Below, one piece after another: positions 1-5,935 of a stretch of DNA of 8,450 nucleotides (the first letter of the stretch is position 1; every line of letters starts with the position of its first letter). Origin of the DNA: an uncultured Clostridia bacterium. Its GTDB lineage: Bacteria > Bacillota > Clostridia > Lachnospirales > CAG-274. The position numbers and the translations under genes were made by a program. The notes beneath the pieces are model-generated. The model was given only the letters and a program-made list of their open reading frames with translations. It did no database searches and was not told where the DNA came from. Location: contig CANRCU010000084.1 of NCBI GenBank assembly GCA_947629215.1, positions 1-8,450 on the forward strand, written 5' to 3'.

Positions 1-3
1 GAA

Positions 4-24
4 GAATTTTCGGAACGAAAATTC
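4..24. repeat. Perfect 9-bp inverted repeat with 3-nt loop
   Basis: The arms GAATTTTCG (4-12) and CGAAAATTC (16-24) are exact reverse complements around the loop GAA. The transcript could form a stable stem, or the DNA could be a protein site. No T-run follows directly (the nearest is at 46-53), so it does not read as a normal intrinsic terminator. Its role is unknown, and it may belong to the 3' end of a gene left of the window. Confidence 0.55.
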
Positions 25-69
25 ACATTCAGCAAGAAAATAAAATTTTTTTTCTACCTTGACTTGGTT

Positions 70-90
70 CTTATAAATAAATTTTATAAG
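70..90. repeat. 8-bp AT-rich inverted repeat
   Basis: CTTATAAA (70-77) and TTTATAAG (83-90) are exact reverse complements separated by 5 nt. The repeat ends just before the terminator stem at 93. It may be a protein-binding site or chance symmetry in AT-rich DNA; no function can be assigned. Confidence 0.35.
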
Positions 91-92
91 TG

Positions 93-121
93 ATCCCTGC
101 GTTATGCGGGGATTTTGTTTT
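93..121 (+). terminator. Intrinsic terminator of an upstream gene
   Basis: An 8-bp stem pairs ATCCCTGC (93-100) with GCGGGGAT (106-113), with one G-U pair and a 5-nt loop GTTAT. The tract TTTTGTTTT follows at once. The U-tract lies only on the plus-strand side, so it should stop transcription entering from the left and insulate the operon that starts near 177. Confidence 0.8.
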
Positions 122-141
122 ATATCGGATGAATTATAGGC

Positions 142-170
142 TTGTGTTTTCAAACAACTTATATTATAAT
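142..170 (+). promoter_or_regulatory. Predicted sigma-A promoter of the MoxR operon
   Basis: A perfect -10 box TATAAT lies at 165-170. Exactly 17 bp upstream is a weak -35 TTGTGT (142-147; 3 of 6 consensus bases). Initiation is predicted near 177, about 30 nt before the ATG at 208. A weak -35 with an ideal -10 fits a promoter of modest strength or one needing an activator. The boxes were placed by eye. Confidence 0.55.
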
Positions 171-173
171 AAA

Positions 174-185
174 TTTGTCGACAAA
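174..185. promoter_or_regulatory. 12-bp palindrome over predicted transcription start; candidate operator
   Basis: TTTGTCGACAAA is a perfect palindrome beginning 4 nt after the -10 box and spanning the expected +1. A repressor bound here would block initiation. No regulator gene lies in the window and I do not recognise the motif as a known family site, so the role is inferred from symmetry and position. Confidence 0.4.
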
Positions 186-207
186 AATAAAGGAGTAGAT
201 TTGAGAA

Positions 208-1140
208 ATGGAAAGAATTTTTACGGCAGCAGACGAAATAAAAAAAGTAATAAAAGGTAAGGACGATATTATAGAACAGGTCATACTTGCAATATTGAGC
301 GGCGGTCATGTTCTTTTGGAGGATATACCGGGCGTTGGCAAAACAACGCTTGCAATGGCATTTTCACGTGTCTTGGGCTTAAAATACAGGCGTATGCAGT
401 TTACACCCGATGTAATGCCGAGCGATGTTTCGGGTTTTTCTATGTATAACAACCAAACAAACGAGTTTGAATACCGTGAAGGTGCGGTAATGTGCAATCT
501 TTTTCTTGCGGACGAGATAAACCGTACATCTCCGAAAACACAGTCGGCGCTTCTTGAGGTCATGGAAGAAGGTAAAGTAACGGTAGACGGTGAAACTCAT
601 GAGCTGCCTGCGCCCTTTTTTGTTATAGCCACACAAAATCCCTTCGGTTCTTCGGGTACACAAAAACTTCCGCAAAGTCAGATGGACAGATTTATGATGT
701 GCCTTTCAATAGGTTATCCCGACAGTGAAAACGAAATAGCTATATTAAAAGGCAACAGAAAAAACAAAATGGACGTTCTTGAAGAAAAACTTAATTCGTC
801 TATGCTTTTAAAGATACAAAAGGCAGTGGAGGAACAATATGCCGACGAGAGTGTGCTTGAATACATTGTCGAAATATCAAACAGAACAAGAAACAGCGCC
901 AATTTTAATATGGGCATAAGCCCAAGAGGTTCAATAGCAATGCTTAAAGCAGCCAAAGCCAAGGCATTTATGAGCAGGCGTTCTTATGTTACACCACAGG
1001 ACGTTATAGATATAAGCGGTATCGTATGCGCGCACCGTGTAGAGTTAAGTCCGCAGGCGATAGCGAGCGGTCTGGACGCAAAAGCTGCGCTTAAAGCGGT
1101 TATTGCGGAAATACCCATGCCAAAATTGAGTAAAAAATGA
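208..1140 (+). CDS. MoxR-family AAA+ ATPase
   Basis: This 310-residue cytoplasmic ATPase belongs to the MoxR branch of the AAA+ superfamily, whose members act as chaperones or remodellers for partners encoded beside them. The Walker A loop is at residues 39-47 (DIPGVGKTT, K45), Walker B at 98-106 (LFLADEINR, D102/E103), sensor 1 at 141-145 (N144), a probable arginine finger at R161 (QMDRF), and sensor 2 in SPRGS (R240). The AAA lid domain fills about 175-310. The length is normal for the family and all ATPase residues are present, so it should be active. The ATG follows AGGAG (191-195) at a rather long 12-nt spacing, but no closer in-frame start exists. It heads a three-gene operon and ends 9 nt before the DUF58 gene. 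The family call is firm; its specific client is inferred to be the next two products. Confidence 0.95.
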   Translation: MERIFTAADEIKKVIKGKDDIIEQVILAILSGGHVLLEDIPGVGKTTLAMAFSRVLGLKYRRMQFTPDVMPSDVSGFSMYNNQTNEFEYREGAVMCNLFLADEINRTSPKTQSALLEVMEEGKVTVDGETHELPAPFFVIATQNPFGSSGTQKLPQSQMDRFMMCLSIGYPDSENEIAILKGNRKNKMDVLEEKLNSSMLLKIQKAVEEQYADESVLEYIVEISNRTRNSANFNMGISPRGSIAMLKAAKAKAFMSRRSYVTPQDVIDISGIVCAHRVELSPQAIASGLDAKAALKAVIAEIPMPKLSKK

Positions 1141-1149
1141 GGTGGCGGA

Positions 1150-2157
1150 ATGGACAAGATCAATAATTTCATATATTATTTGATATTGCTTTTATTGTTC
1201 GGGTTTTGTACATATTTTCTGCACAGCCGTTGTTTGCTGGTCATTTTTGTTGCCATGGTGGCTTTTCCGCTGCTTAGTTATATTGCCATGAAAAGCGCTG
1301 CCAATAAGTTGACATTGACGCTTTCTACCGATGACATGTGGAACGAAAAGGGCAAAGAACTGATCCTCAAACTTGGTTTTAAAAACAAAAGTCTGTTTCC
1401 CGTTATCAACTGTATTGTTACGTTTGGCGTTGAAAACAGATTTTATCCGAATGATAATGATAATGTAATAAGTCTGTCTATACCCGCCAAAGGCGAATGC
1501 TGCGCAGAAATACCGATAACGCCGATATATAACGGTCTTGTTAATATCAAGATAGAAGATGTTGAAATAAGGGATTATCTGAATATTTTTTCACGAAAAA
1601 ATATAAAAAGCTCGGATTATCATTTTTTTGTTATACCTAATGCCATATCCGACAGCTCCGAGATCAAAAGAAGCGAGCTGTACAGCGAGGACAGTCTGCT
1701 TGTGACAAAAAATGCAAACGGAACGCAAATAGACGGGATCAGAGATTATATTATAGGTGACAAGCTGAAAAATATACATTGGAAACTCAGCGCCAAAAAA
1801 CAGGATCTGCTTGTAAAAGAATATTCCGATAACAATGAAGAGTCGGCAATATTGCTTGCAGAGCTTTACAGCCCGGCAATAGACGATATAATAGATAATG
1901 TTTACGGTATGGGGCGGCAGCTTCTGAAAGAAGGGTATCCGTTTACACTTGCCTTTGCGGCTGCCGGTAATGAGCAGCTTACAAAAATATGTATAACCGA
2001 AAAAACAGGTCTGCGTGACAGTATGGAGAAAATATTTCTTGCTTATCCGTCGGAAAACGACAAGGCGTCGCTTTATGCCTTGCGCCGCGAATATGCAGGC
2101 AGCGGCATAATTTATATACACGGGGACAAAAATAAGGCGGTGACCGAGATAGTATGA
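1150..2157 (+). CDS. DUF58 domain membrane protein
   Basis: This 335-residue protein has two hydrophobic helices near the N-terminus (about 7-24 and 28-46), then a soluble portion. The first part of that portion (about 50-150) looks beta-rich. The DUF58 signature follows at 196-225: R198/D199/Y200, G203/D204, then H210-W211-K212 and a VKEY stretch. DUF58 proteins are almost always encoded next to MoxR ATPases, and their C-terminal part is related to von Willebrand A folds. I see no intact MIDAS motif (DxSxS) in this copy. The likely role is an adaptor linking the ATPase to the membrane and to the transglutaminase-like protein, which is inferred from gene order. GAGGTGG (1139-1145), overlapping the stop of the previous gene, supplies the ribosome site. 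The 3' end overlaps the next start by 4 nt, so translational coupling is likely. The biochemical activity of the family is not established. Confidence 0.9.
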   Translation: MDKINNFIYYLILLLLFGFCTYFLHSRCLLVIFVAMVAFPLLSYIAMKSAANKLTLTLSTDDMWNEKGKELILKLGFKNKSLFPVINCIVTFGVENRFYPNDNDNVISLSIPAKGECCAEIPITPIYNGLVNIKIEDVEIRDYLNIFSRKNIKSSDYHFFVIPNAISDSSEIKRSELYSEDSLLVTKNANGTQIDGIRDYIIGDKLKNIHWKLSAKKQDLLVKEYSDNNEESAILLAELYSPAIDDIIDNVYGMGRQLLKEGYPFTLAFAAAGNEQLTKICITEKTGLRDSMEKIFLAYPSENDKASLYALRREYAGSGIIYIHGDKNKAVTEIV

Positions 2158-4553
2158 AAACATTGAAAAAAATTATTGTACTGTTTTCAAAAAGAGCGCG
2201 CCTTAAATTTAAGAAAGACGATTCAAAAAGAACGGGTTTTATTATCGGTGAAAGTCTGAAACAAAAGAATAATTATGCACTGTTGAATCTTTTGACAAGA
2301 AGCCTGATCGTGCTTCTTATCACATTAGGCACCTTAGACGGTTTTATGTCGGCGTTTAATATCGAATATGATATGGTATCCGTTTTTTCGGCTATCATTC
2401 TGGTCAATATTATAATAATGCTGTCGCAGATAAATCCTATGCTGAGATTGTTGTTATACGCGCTTATTATTTGGAAGGCGATAGAGTATTATTCGGTCAA
2501 TGCAGATGTGATGCGAAGCGGTATAAACGCATTGACAAATATGATGTATGATCTGGTTCGCGTTAAATTCAAGCTGCCCGAAGTGAGCGGTTTTGAGGAG
2601 ATAATAACCGACAGGAGCTTTACCGTACCGACTGTACTTATTTCATGGGGCATACTGATGCTGGTATTTTTCTGGGAAAGCTGCGGCAGATCGATGAATA
2701 TTATCCTTACTTCGATATTTTCGTTTATGGTGCCTGCAATGGGGCTTTATTTTGACGGAGAACCCGAGTTGCTGCCGCTTATCTGCCTGACTTCGGCATG
2801 GCTCATAATGGCAAGCGTGAAATTTAACGGCAAACAAAGATTTGATATTTCCGCCAAAAAGCAGCAGCATATAATTCAGTGGGGGAACAGTCAATATATC
2901 GGCAGATTGATAAACGGCAAGGCATTTATACAATTTGCAATGCTGATAATTGTATTTATATCGTGTATGGCGGGTTTTGTGGATGCAATCATAACGCAGG
3001 AAACCTACAATGCAAATGTACCCGAATCCGAAATAAAAAGCGATACGGATATTGCGGTAAGGGACCTTATGATAATAGGTTTCTCAAAATATAAAAATTT
3101 TGAGATAAAAGGCAGCATAAGCAACGGACAGCTGGGACAGTATTCGTCCGTGTCGCTGGACTACGAACCCGATCTTGAGATAACATATCTTCCGTCAACG
3201 TTTGAAAGAGAGTATCTGAAAACCTTTGTCGGAACGGATTATTCGAGTTCAGGATGGGAAACGAATGCCGGTATATGCGATTTGGGTATTACAAACAAAA
3301 CCGCAGCCGAAGCAAAAAATGCAGGACAGCCGTTTAACAAAATGCGTATAAAGAGTGTCGGGTTGTCGGTAAAAACGCCTTTTTTGCCGTATTATACGGA
3401 TATTTCGACGGTACCGGAAATGAAGTATATCAACGATGTGAGCTTTGAAAAGAAATTTGTCCAAGGCGATGAGTATGAGCTTATATATTATCGTGAGCCC
3501 GATGTAAAGATAGATGACAGCGGATACAAAGACGAAATATACAACAAATACCTTGGCGTACCCGATGAAAACAGGGAAAAAATAACTCAGCTTTGCAGCG
3601 AACAGGGCTGGGAAAAAGACGATCCCGAACTGGAAGAAAAAATAGCCGATTATTTTGAAAAGAACTTCAAATACACGCTTAAACCGGGGCTTGTGCCTTG
3701 GCATACGGATTTTGTAAATTATTTCCTTTTTGAAAACAAAGAGGGTCTATGTGCGCATTTTGCAACGGCAGGTACGCTTATTTACAGATGCTTAGGTATA
3801 CCTGCGCGTTATGTGGAGGGTTATGCACTGGATTATCCGCTTGTTATGGATGAGCAAAAGATTTTGGAGGAAGAAGATCCCCAAAACTGGTATAACGGCA
3901 CATCACCTCTTTCCCCAAGACCTGTTACGGTGGAACTGAACGATTTTTCGGCACACGGTTGGGTCGAGATATACAAAGACGGCTATGGATGGGTACCTGT
4001 AGAGCTGACTCCCGGAGCAGATAAGCTCGATGTTAACGACAATAAGAAACCGGATGAAAAGTTATCTGATCTTGTGGTCGACTACTTTATGTTTGCAGGT
4101 AAAAACGAGGGAGAAAAACAAGAGAAGATAGAAAGAATAAAAAACGATACATCCGAGATGGTCTTATATGCTGTTATAGGTATTGTGTGTGTTTTGATAT
4201 TGGTAGCCTTCCTTAAAACGGCAAAGATATTGCTGAAACATATAAAACGCCTGATCGTTTTCTCAAAGAAAAACAGCGATTCGGTCATTGCAATGTACGG
4301 TTATATAATGGATATACTTTTGTACAGCAAAAAACTGAACGGTATATCTCATAAGGATATGTCAAAAGCGCTGGCGGCTTATATGCGTTCACCCGATATA
4401 GTGGTGCAAACGGTGGAGGAGATATTGTACTCACCCGAAAAGCCGGGTAGTGATGTTTGCGAAAATACATTTATCAGCCTGCACGGTGCTTTGGAAAAAA
4501 TACTTGCAGAATGCGGTTTTGTTGAAAAAATACGCATATTGACAAAACTCTGA
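2154..4553 (+). CDS. Polytopic membrane protein with extracellular transglutaminase-like domain (TgpA-type)
   Basis: This 799-residue protein starts with a basic cytosolic stretch (about 1-40). Roughly six to seven membrane helices follow (about 44-62, 72-92, 95-112, 158-175, 181-200, 205-221, 258-280). A large domain, predicted to be outside the cell, covers about 281-667; a last helix spans about 669-688 and a cytosolic tail runs to 799. The transglutaminase/cysteine-protease core carries C533 in GLCAHFATAG, with the typical continuation CLGIPARYVEGY (546-557), and H601 in SAHGWVEIY. The third position reads WVPVELTPG, giving E617 where many relatives have Asp. The Cys-His pair implies peptide-bond or amide chemistry on a surface protein or peptidoglycan peptide; the substrate is unknown. 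The tail sits where DUF4129 occurs in relatives, but the match is weak by eye. The start overlaps the DUF58 stop (ATGA) with no strong ribosome site, which suggests coupled translation. This is probably the effector of the operon. Confidence 0.9.
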   Translation: MKTLKKIIVLFSKRARLKFKKDDSKRTGFIIGESLKQKNNYALLNLLTRSLIVLLITLGTLDGFMSAFNIEYDMVSVFSAIILVNIIIMLSQINPMLRLLLYALIIWKAIEYYSVNADVMRSGINALTNMMYDLVRVKFKLPEVSGFEEIITDRSFTVPTVLISWGILMLVFFWESCGRSMNIILTSIFSFMVPAMGLYFDGEPELLPLICLTSAWLIMASVKFNGKQRFDISAKKQQHIIQWGNSQYIGRLINGKAFIQFAMLIIVFISCMAGFVDAIITQETYNANVPESEIKSDTDIAVRDLMIIGFSKYKNFEIKGSISNGQLGQYSSVSLDYEPDLEITYLPSTFEREYLKTFVGTDYSSSGWETNAGICDLGITNKTAAEAKNAGQPFNKMRIKSVGLSVKTPFLPYYTDISTVPEMKYINDVSFEKKFVQGDEYELIYYREPDVKIDDSGYKDEIYNKYLGVPDENREKITQLCSEQGWEKDDPELEEKIADYFEKNFKYTLKPGLVPWHTDFVNYFLFENKEGLCAHFATAGTLIYRCLGIPARYVEGYALDYPLVMDEQKILEEEDPQNWYNGTSPLSPRPVTVELNDFSAHGWVEIYKDGYGWVPVELTPGADKLDVNDNKKPDEKLSDLVVDYFMFAGKNEGEKQEKIERIKNDTSEMVLYAVIGIVCVLILVAFLKTAKILLKHIKRLIVFSKKNSDSVIAMYGYIMDILLYSKKLNGISHKDMSKALAAYMRSPDIVVQTVEEILYSPEKPGSDVCENTFISLHGALEKILAECGFVEKIRILTKL

Positions 4554-4558
4554 CCGGT

Positions 4559-4604
4559 AGGGAACTCCCGATGCTTTTACAAGCAGAGGAGTTCCTTATT
4601 TTGT
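4559..4604 (+). terminator. Intrinsic terminator of the MoxR-DUF58-transglutaminase operon
   Basis: GGAACTCC (4561-4568) pairs perfectly with GGAGTTCC (4588-4595) and can extend by two pairs to 4559/4597. A nested stem TGCTT (4572-4576) with AAGCA (4581-4585) closes a TTAC loop. The T-rich tract TTATTTTGTTG follows. It begins 6 nt after the stop at 4553. The opposite side lacks a T-run, so it serves the plus-strand operon, although the minus-strand gene ending at 4623 converges on it. Confidence 0.82.
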
Positions 4605-4622
4605 TGTTATACTGTCTATAAA

Positions 4623-5243
4623 TCAAAATATGTCGGTTTCCCGTATCATATCGAGTTTGGAAACCGATATTTCATAAGCGGTTTTTTCTATTGTTTCGGT
4701 TTCGGATATTTTCTTTTGATATATACGTGACTGCATTCCTTCGATCTTTATATTGCAGCCGATGTCAAGGCTGCTTGCAAAAATAGCATTCCTGCCCCAG
4801 CATATGCATGGTATGTAATCGGATTTGTTATAACTGCGGTTTACGGCAAGTAAAATATCGGCTATCTGCCGTCCGAATGGTGTAGTGCGGTAAACACACG
4901 GCTTGCATATAAAACCGTTGAGTTCTATTGAGTTGATCGCATCTTCGGAGTTATTGCATAATTGTATCTCCCGTGCGAAAAGTGTGAGTATAAGTTTTGT
5001 TTTTCCTTCACAATAGCTGTTGTAAGAACGTATTTGACCCTGTATTTTTATATTATCGCCAATAAGAAACCCACCGCCCAACAGTCTGTCGGATATTGTA
5101 ACGGGCAGGCTGTCGATAACACCGCTTAACCTTGGACATTCAATATCAAAGTTGTAAAAACGTTCTCCGTAGACTTCGTGGCTGAAATGAAAATCACTTG
5201 TGATCTTTCCGCTTATAACAGCGCTGTTTGTTGTAGTTTCCAT
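4623..5243 (-). CDS. Tandem OB-fold, single-stranded-DNA-binding-like protein
   Basis: This 206-residue soluble protein appears to be built from two OB-folds. The first spans about residues 6-96, the second about 104-200. The second resembles bacterial SSB/PriB: a strand-turn NGFICKP (109-115), PFGRQIADILLAVNR (122-136), and DYIPCICWGRNA (142-153), corresponding to the SSB pattern of a conserved TLAVNR-like strand followed by FIPCVAWG. The halves share the same element, GDNIKIQG (62-69) and GCNIKIEG (162-169), which supports internal duplication. Canonical SSB has one OB-fold plus a long flexible acidic tail; here the second fold runs almost to the end, which is RETDIF. Nucleic-acid binding is therefore likely, but it should not be named the replicative SSB. 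The start is supported by GAGGGGAG (5258-5251) 7 nt upstream. It is a single gene, convergent with the transglutaminase operon and divergent from the hydrogenase operon; I found no convincing promoter for it. Confidence 0.8.
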   Translation of the reverse strand: METTTNSAVISGKITSDFHFSHEVYGERFYNFDIECPRLSGVIDSLPVTISDRLLGGGFLIGDNIKIQGQIRSYNSYCEGKTKLILTLFAREIQLCNNSEDAINSIELNGFICKPCVYRTTPFGRQIADILLAVNRSYNKSDYIPCICWGRNAIFASSLDIGCNIKIEGMQSRIYQKKISETETIEKTAYEISVSKLDMIRETDIF

Positions 5244-5375
5244 AAAAATACTCCCCTCGTAAGTTATATCTCTGTTTATTCTATGCGTAGATCCGGTGTA
5301 ATAGAATTAAAAATATCGGGGAGAGAACGTTTGTATTTTGCATTTAAATAAAATATATAAAATTGTCGATTTTGC

Positions 5376-5404
5376 TTGATTTACGGGACAAAATATAATA
5401 TAAT
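5376..5404 (+). promoter_or_regulatory. Predicted sigma-A promoter of the hydrogenase operon
   Basis: TTGATT (5376-5381; 4 of 6 consensus) and TATAAT (5399-5404) are separated by exactly 17 bp, predicting initiation near 5411 and a leader of about 40 nt. A second TATAAT overlaps at 5394-5399 and could give an alternative start with a poorer -35. TTGTC (5363-5367) and GACAA (5387-5391) flank the -35 region as a short inverted repeat. I see no clear match to the NADH-sensing Rex site (TTGT-type arms with AT-rich centre) that often controls such operons. Confidence 0.6.
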
Positions 5405-5407
5405 TAT

Positions 5408-5422
5408 TAAGTATATTACTTA
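5408..5422. promoter_or_regulatory. Inverted repeat over predicted hydrogenase-operon start; candidate operator
   Basis: TAAGTA (5408-5413) and TACTTA (5417-5422) are exact reverse complements around TAT. The repeat begins 4 nt after the -10 box and covers the predicted +1 at about 5411, a typical repressor position. It differs in sequence from the palindrome at 174-185 but sits at the same distance from its -10 box. AT-rich chance symmetry is possible. Confidence 0.35.
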
Positions 5423-5458
5423 TGGATCAATAAAAAAGGAGGCCGAATTATGGATCAA
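5420..5458 (+). repeat. 11-bp direct repeat creating a three-codon leader ORF
   Basis: TTATGGATCAA occurs at 5420-5430 and again at 5448-5458. The second copy contains the true start (ATG 5450, Met-Asp-Gln). The first reads ATG GAT CAA TAA (5422-5433), a mini-ORF encoding the same three residues and then a stop. Only the second copy has a strong ribosome site, AGGAGG at 5437-5442, which lies between the copies. Confidence 0.7.
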
Positions 5459-5935
5459 AATTTTGATTTCAGCATAGTTGATGCCGCTTTGTCACAGCAC
5501 AAGTGCGAACAAAGTGCCATTATTGCCATACTTCAGCAGATACAGGAACGTTACCATTATTTGCCAAAGGAAATATTCCCCTATATTTCCAAAAAAATCG
5601 GTATGAGCGAGGCTAAAATTTACAGTGTAGCGACCTTTTATGAAAATTTTTCGCTCGAACCGAAGGGAAAATATGTTTTTAAAGTTTGCGACGGTACAGC
5701 TTGTCATGTGCGCAAATCAATACCTATACTTGAAAGACTTCGCAGCGACCTTGGTCTGGACGGTGAAAAGATCACAACGGATGATCTTATGTTTACGGTC
5801 GAAACTGTGTCGTGTTTAGGCGCCTGCGGTCTTGCGCCTGCATTGACAGTTAATGATAAAGTACATCCGGCAATGACACCCGAAAAGGCATCAAGCCTTG
5901 TAAAAAAATTAAAGGAGGCTGAAAACAATGCTTAA
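5450..5935 (+). CDS. hydC: NuoE-like [2Fe-2S] subunit of multimeric [FeFe] hydrogenase (HydC/HndA type)
   Basis: This 161-residue cytoplasmic electron-transfer subunit belongs to the NuoE / 24-kDa family. It has an N-terminal helical region (about 8-65) with the family stretch YSVATFYENF (58-67), then a thioredoxin-like domain (about 73-155) binding one [2Fe-2S] cluster through C80 and C85 (CDGTAC) and C122 and C126 (CLGAC). All four ligands are present and the length is normal. In HydABC/Hnd hydrogenases this subunit pairs with the NuoF-like flavoprotein encoded next. The ATG has AGGAGG 7 nt upstream. The stop overlaps the following start by 8 nt, so the two should be co-translated. Position next to NuoF-like and hydrogenase genes, with no other complex I genes in view, favours the soluble hydrogenase complex over complex I or formate dehydrogenase. 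The symbol follows Thermotoga usage; Desulfovibrio-type naming would be hndA. Confidence 0.93.
   Translation: MDQNFDFSIVDAALSQHKCEQSAIIAILQQIQERYHYLPKEIFPYISKKIGMSEAKIYSVATFYENFSLEPKGKYVFKVCDGTACHVRKSIPILERLRSDLGLDGEKITTDDLMFTVETVSCLGACGLAPALTVNDKVHPAMTPEKASSLVKKLKEAENNA

Noticed and set aside
59..87. TTGACT (59-64) and TTTTAT (82-87) at 17-bp spacing as a promoter.
   Set aside because: Transcription would begin at about 94, inside the stem of an intrinsic terminator, so it could express nothing. The -10 is also poor (4 of 6).
1..93. Reading frame open from the left edge to TGA at 91-93, possibly the tail of an upstream gene that ends at the terminator.
   Set aside because: The 30 residues are dominated by Lys, Phe and Ile from homopolymer-like AT-rich DNA, the base use differs from neighbouring genes, and perfect inverted repeats lie inside. 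Frame 3 is also open to position 62. Only sequence to the left can decide.
1591..2163. 190-codon minus-strand frame opposite the DUF58 gene.
   Set aside because: It lies antisense to a gene with a clear DUF58 signature and good ribosome site, and its product, rich in Cys, Tyr and Phe, has no recognisable domain.
2879..3094. 71-codon plus-strand frame inside the transglutaminase-like gene.
   Set aside because: It overlaps the large, well-supported gene in another frame and encodes a composition typical of an out-of-frame reading.
4559..4600. Bidirectional terminator serving both the plus-strand operon and the minus-strand OB-fold gene.
   Set aside because: Read on the minus strand, the stem is followed by CTACCGG-type sequence without a T-run, so only plus-strand termination is supported.
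5259..5370. Minus-strand promoter for the tandem OB-fold gene, for example TAGAAT (5283-5278), TTTAAT (5311-5306) or TCGACA (5369-5364).
   Set aside because: No pair of boxes has acceptable matches at 16-18 bp spacing. A promoter must exist here, but I cannot place it.
5363..5391. TTGTC / GACAA arms around the hydrogenase -35 as a Rex operator.
   Set aside because: Rex sites have two TTGTNA-type arms close together around an AT-rich centre. These arms share only five bases and are 19 bp apart.
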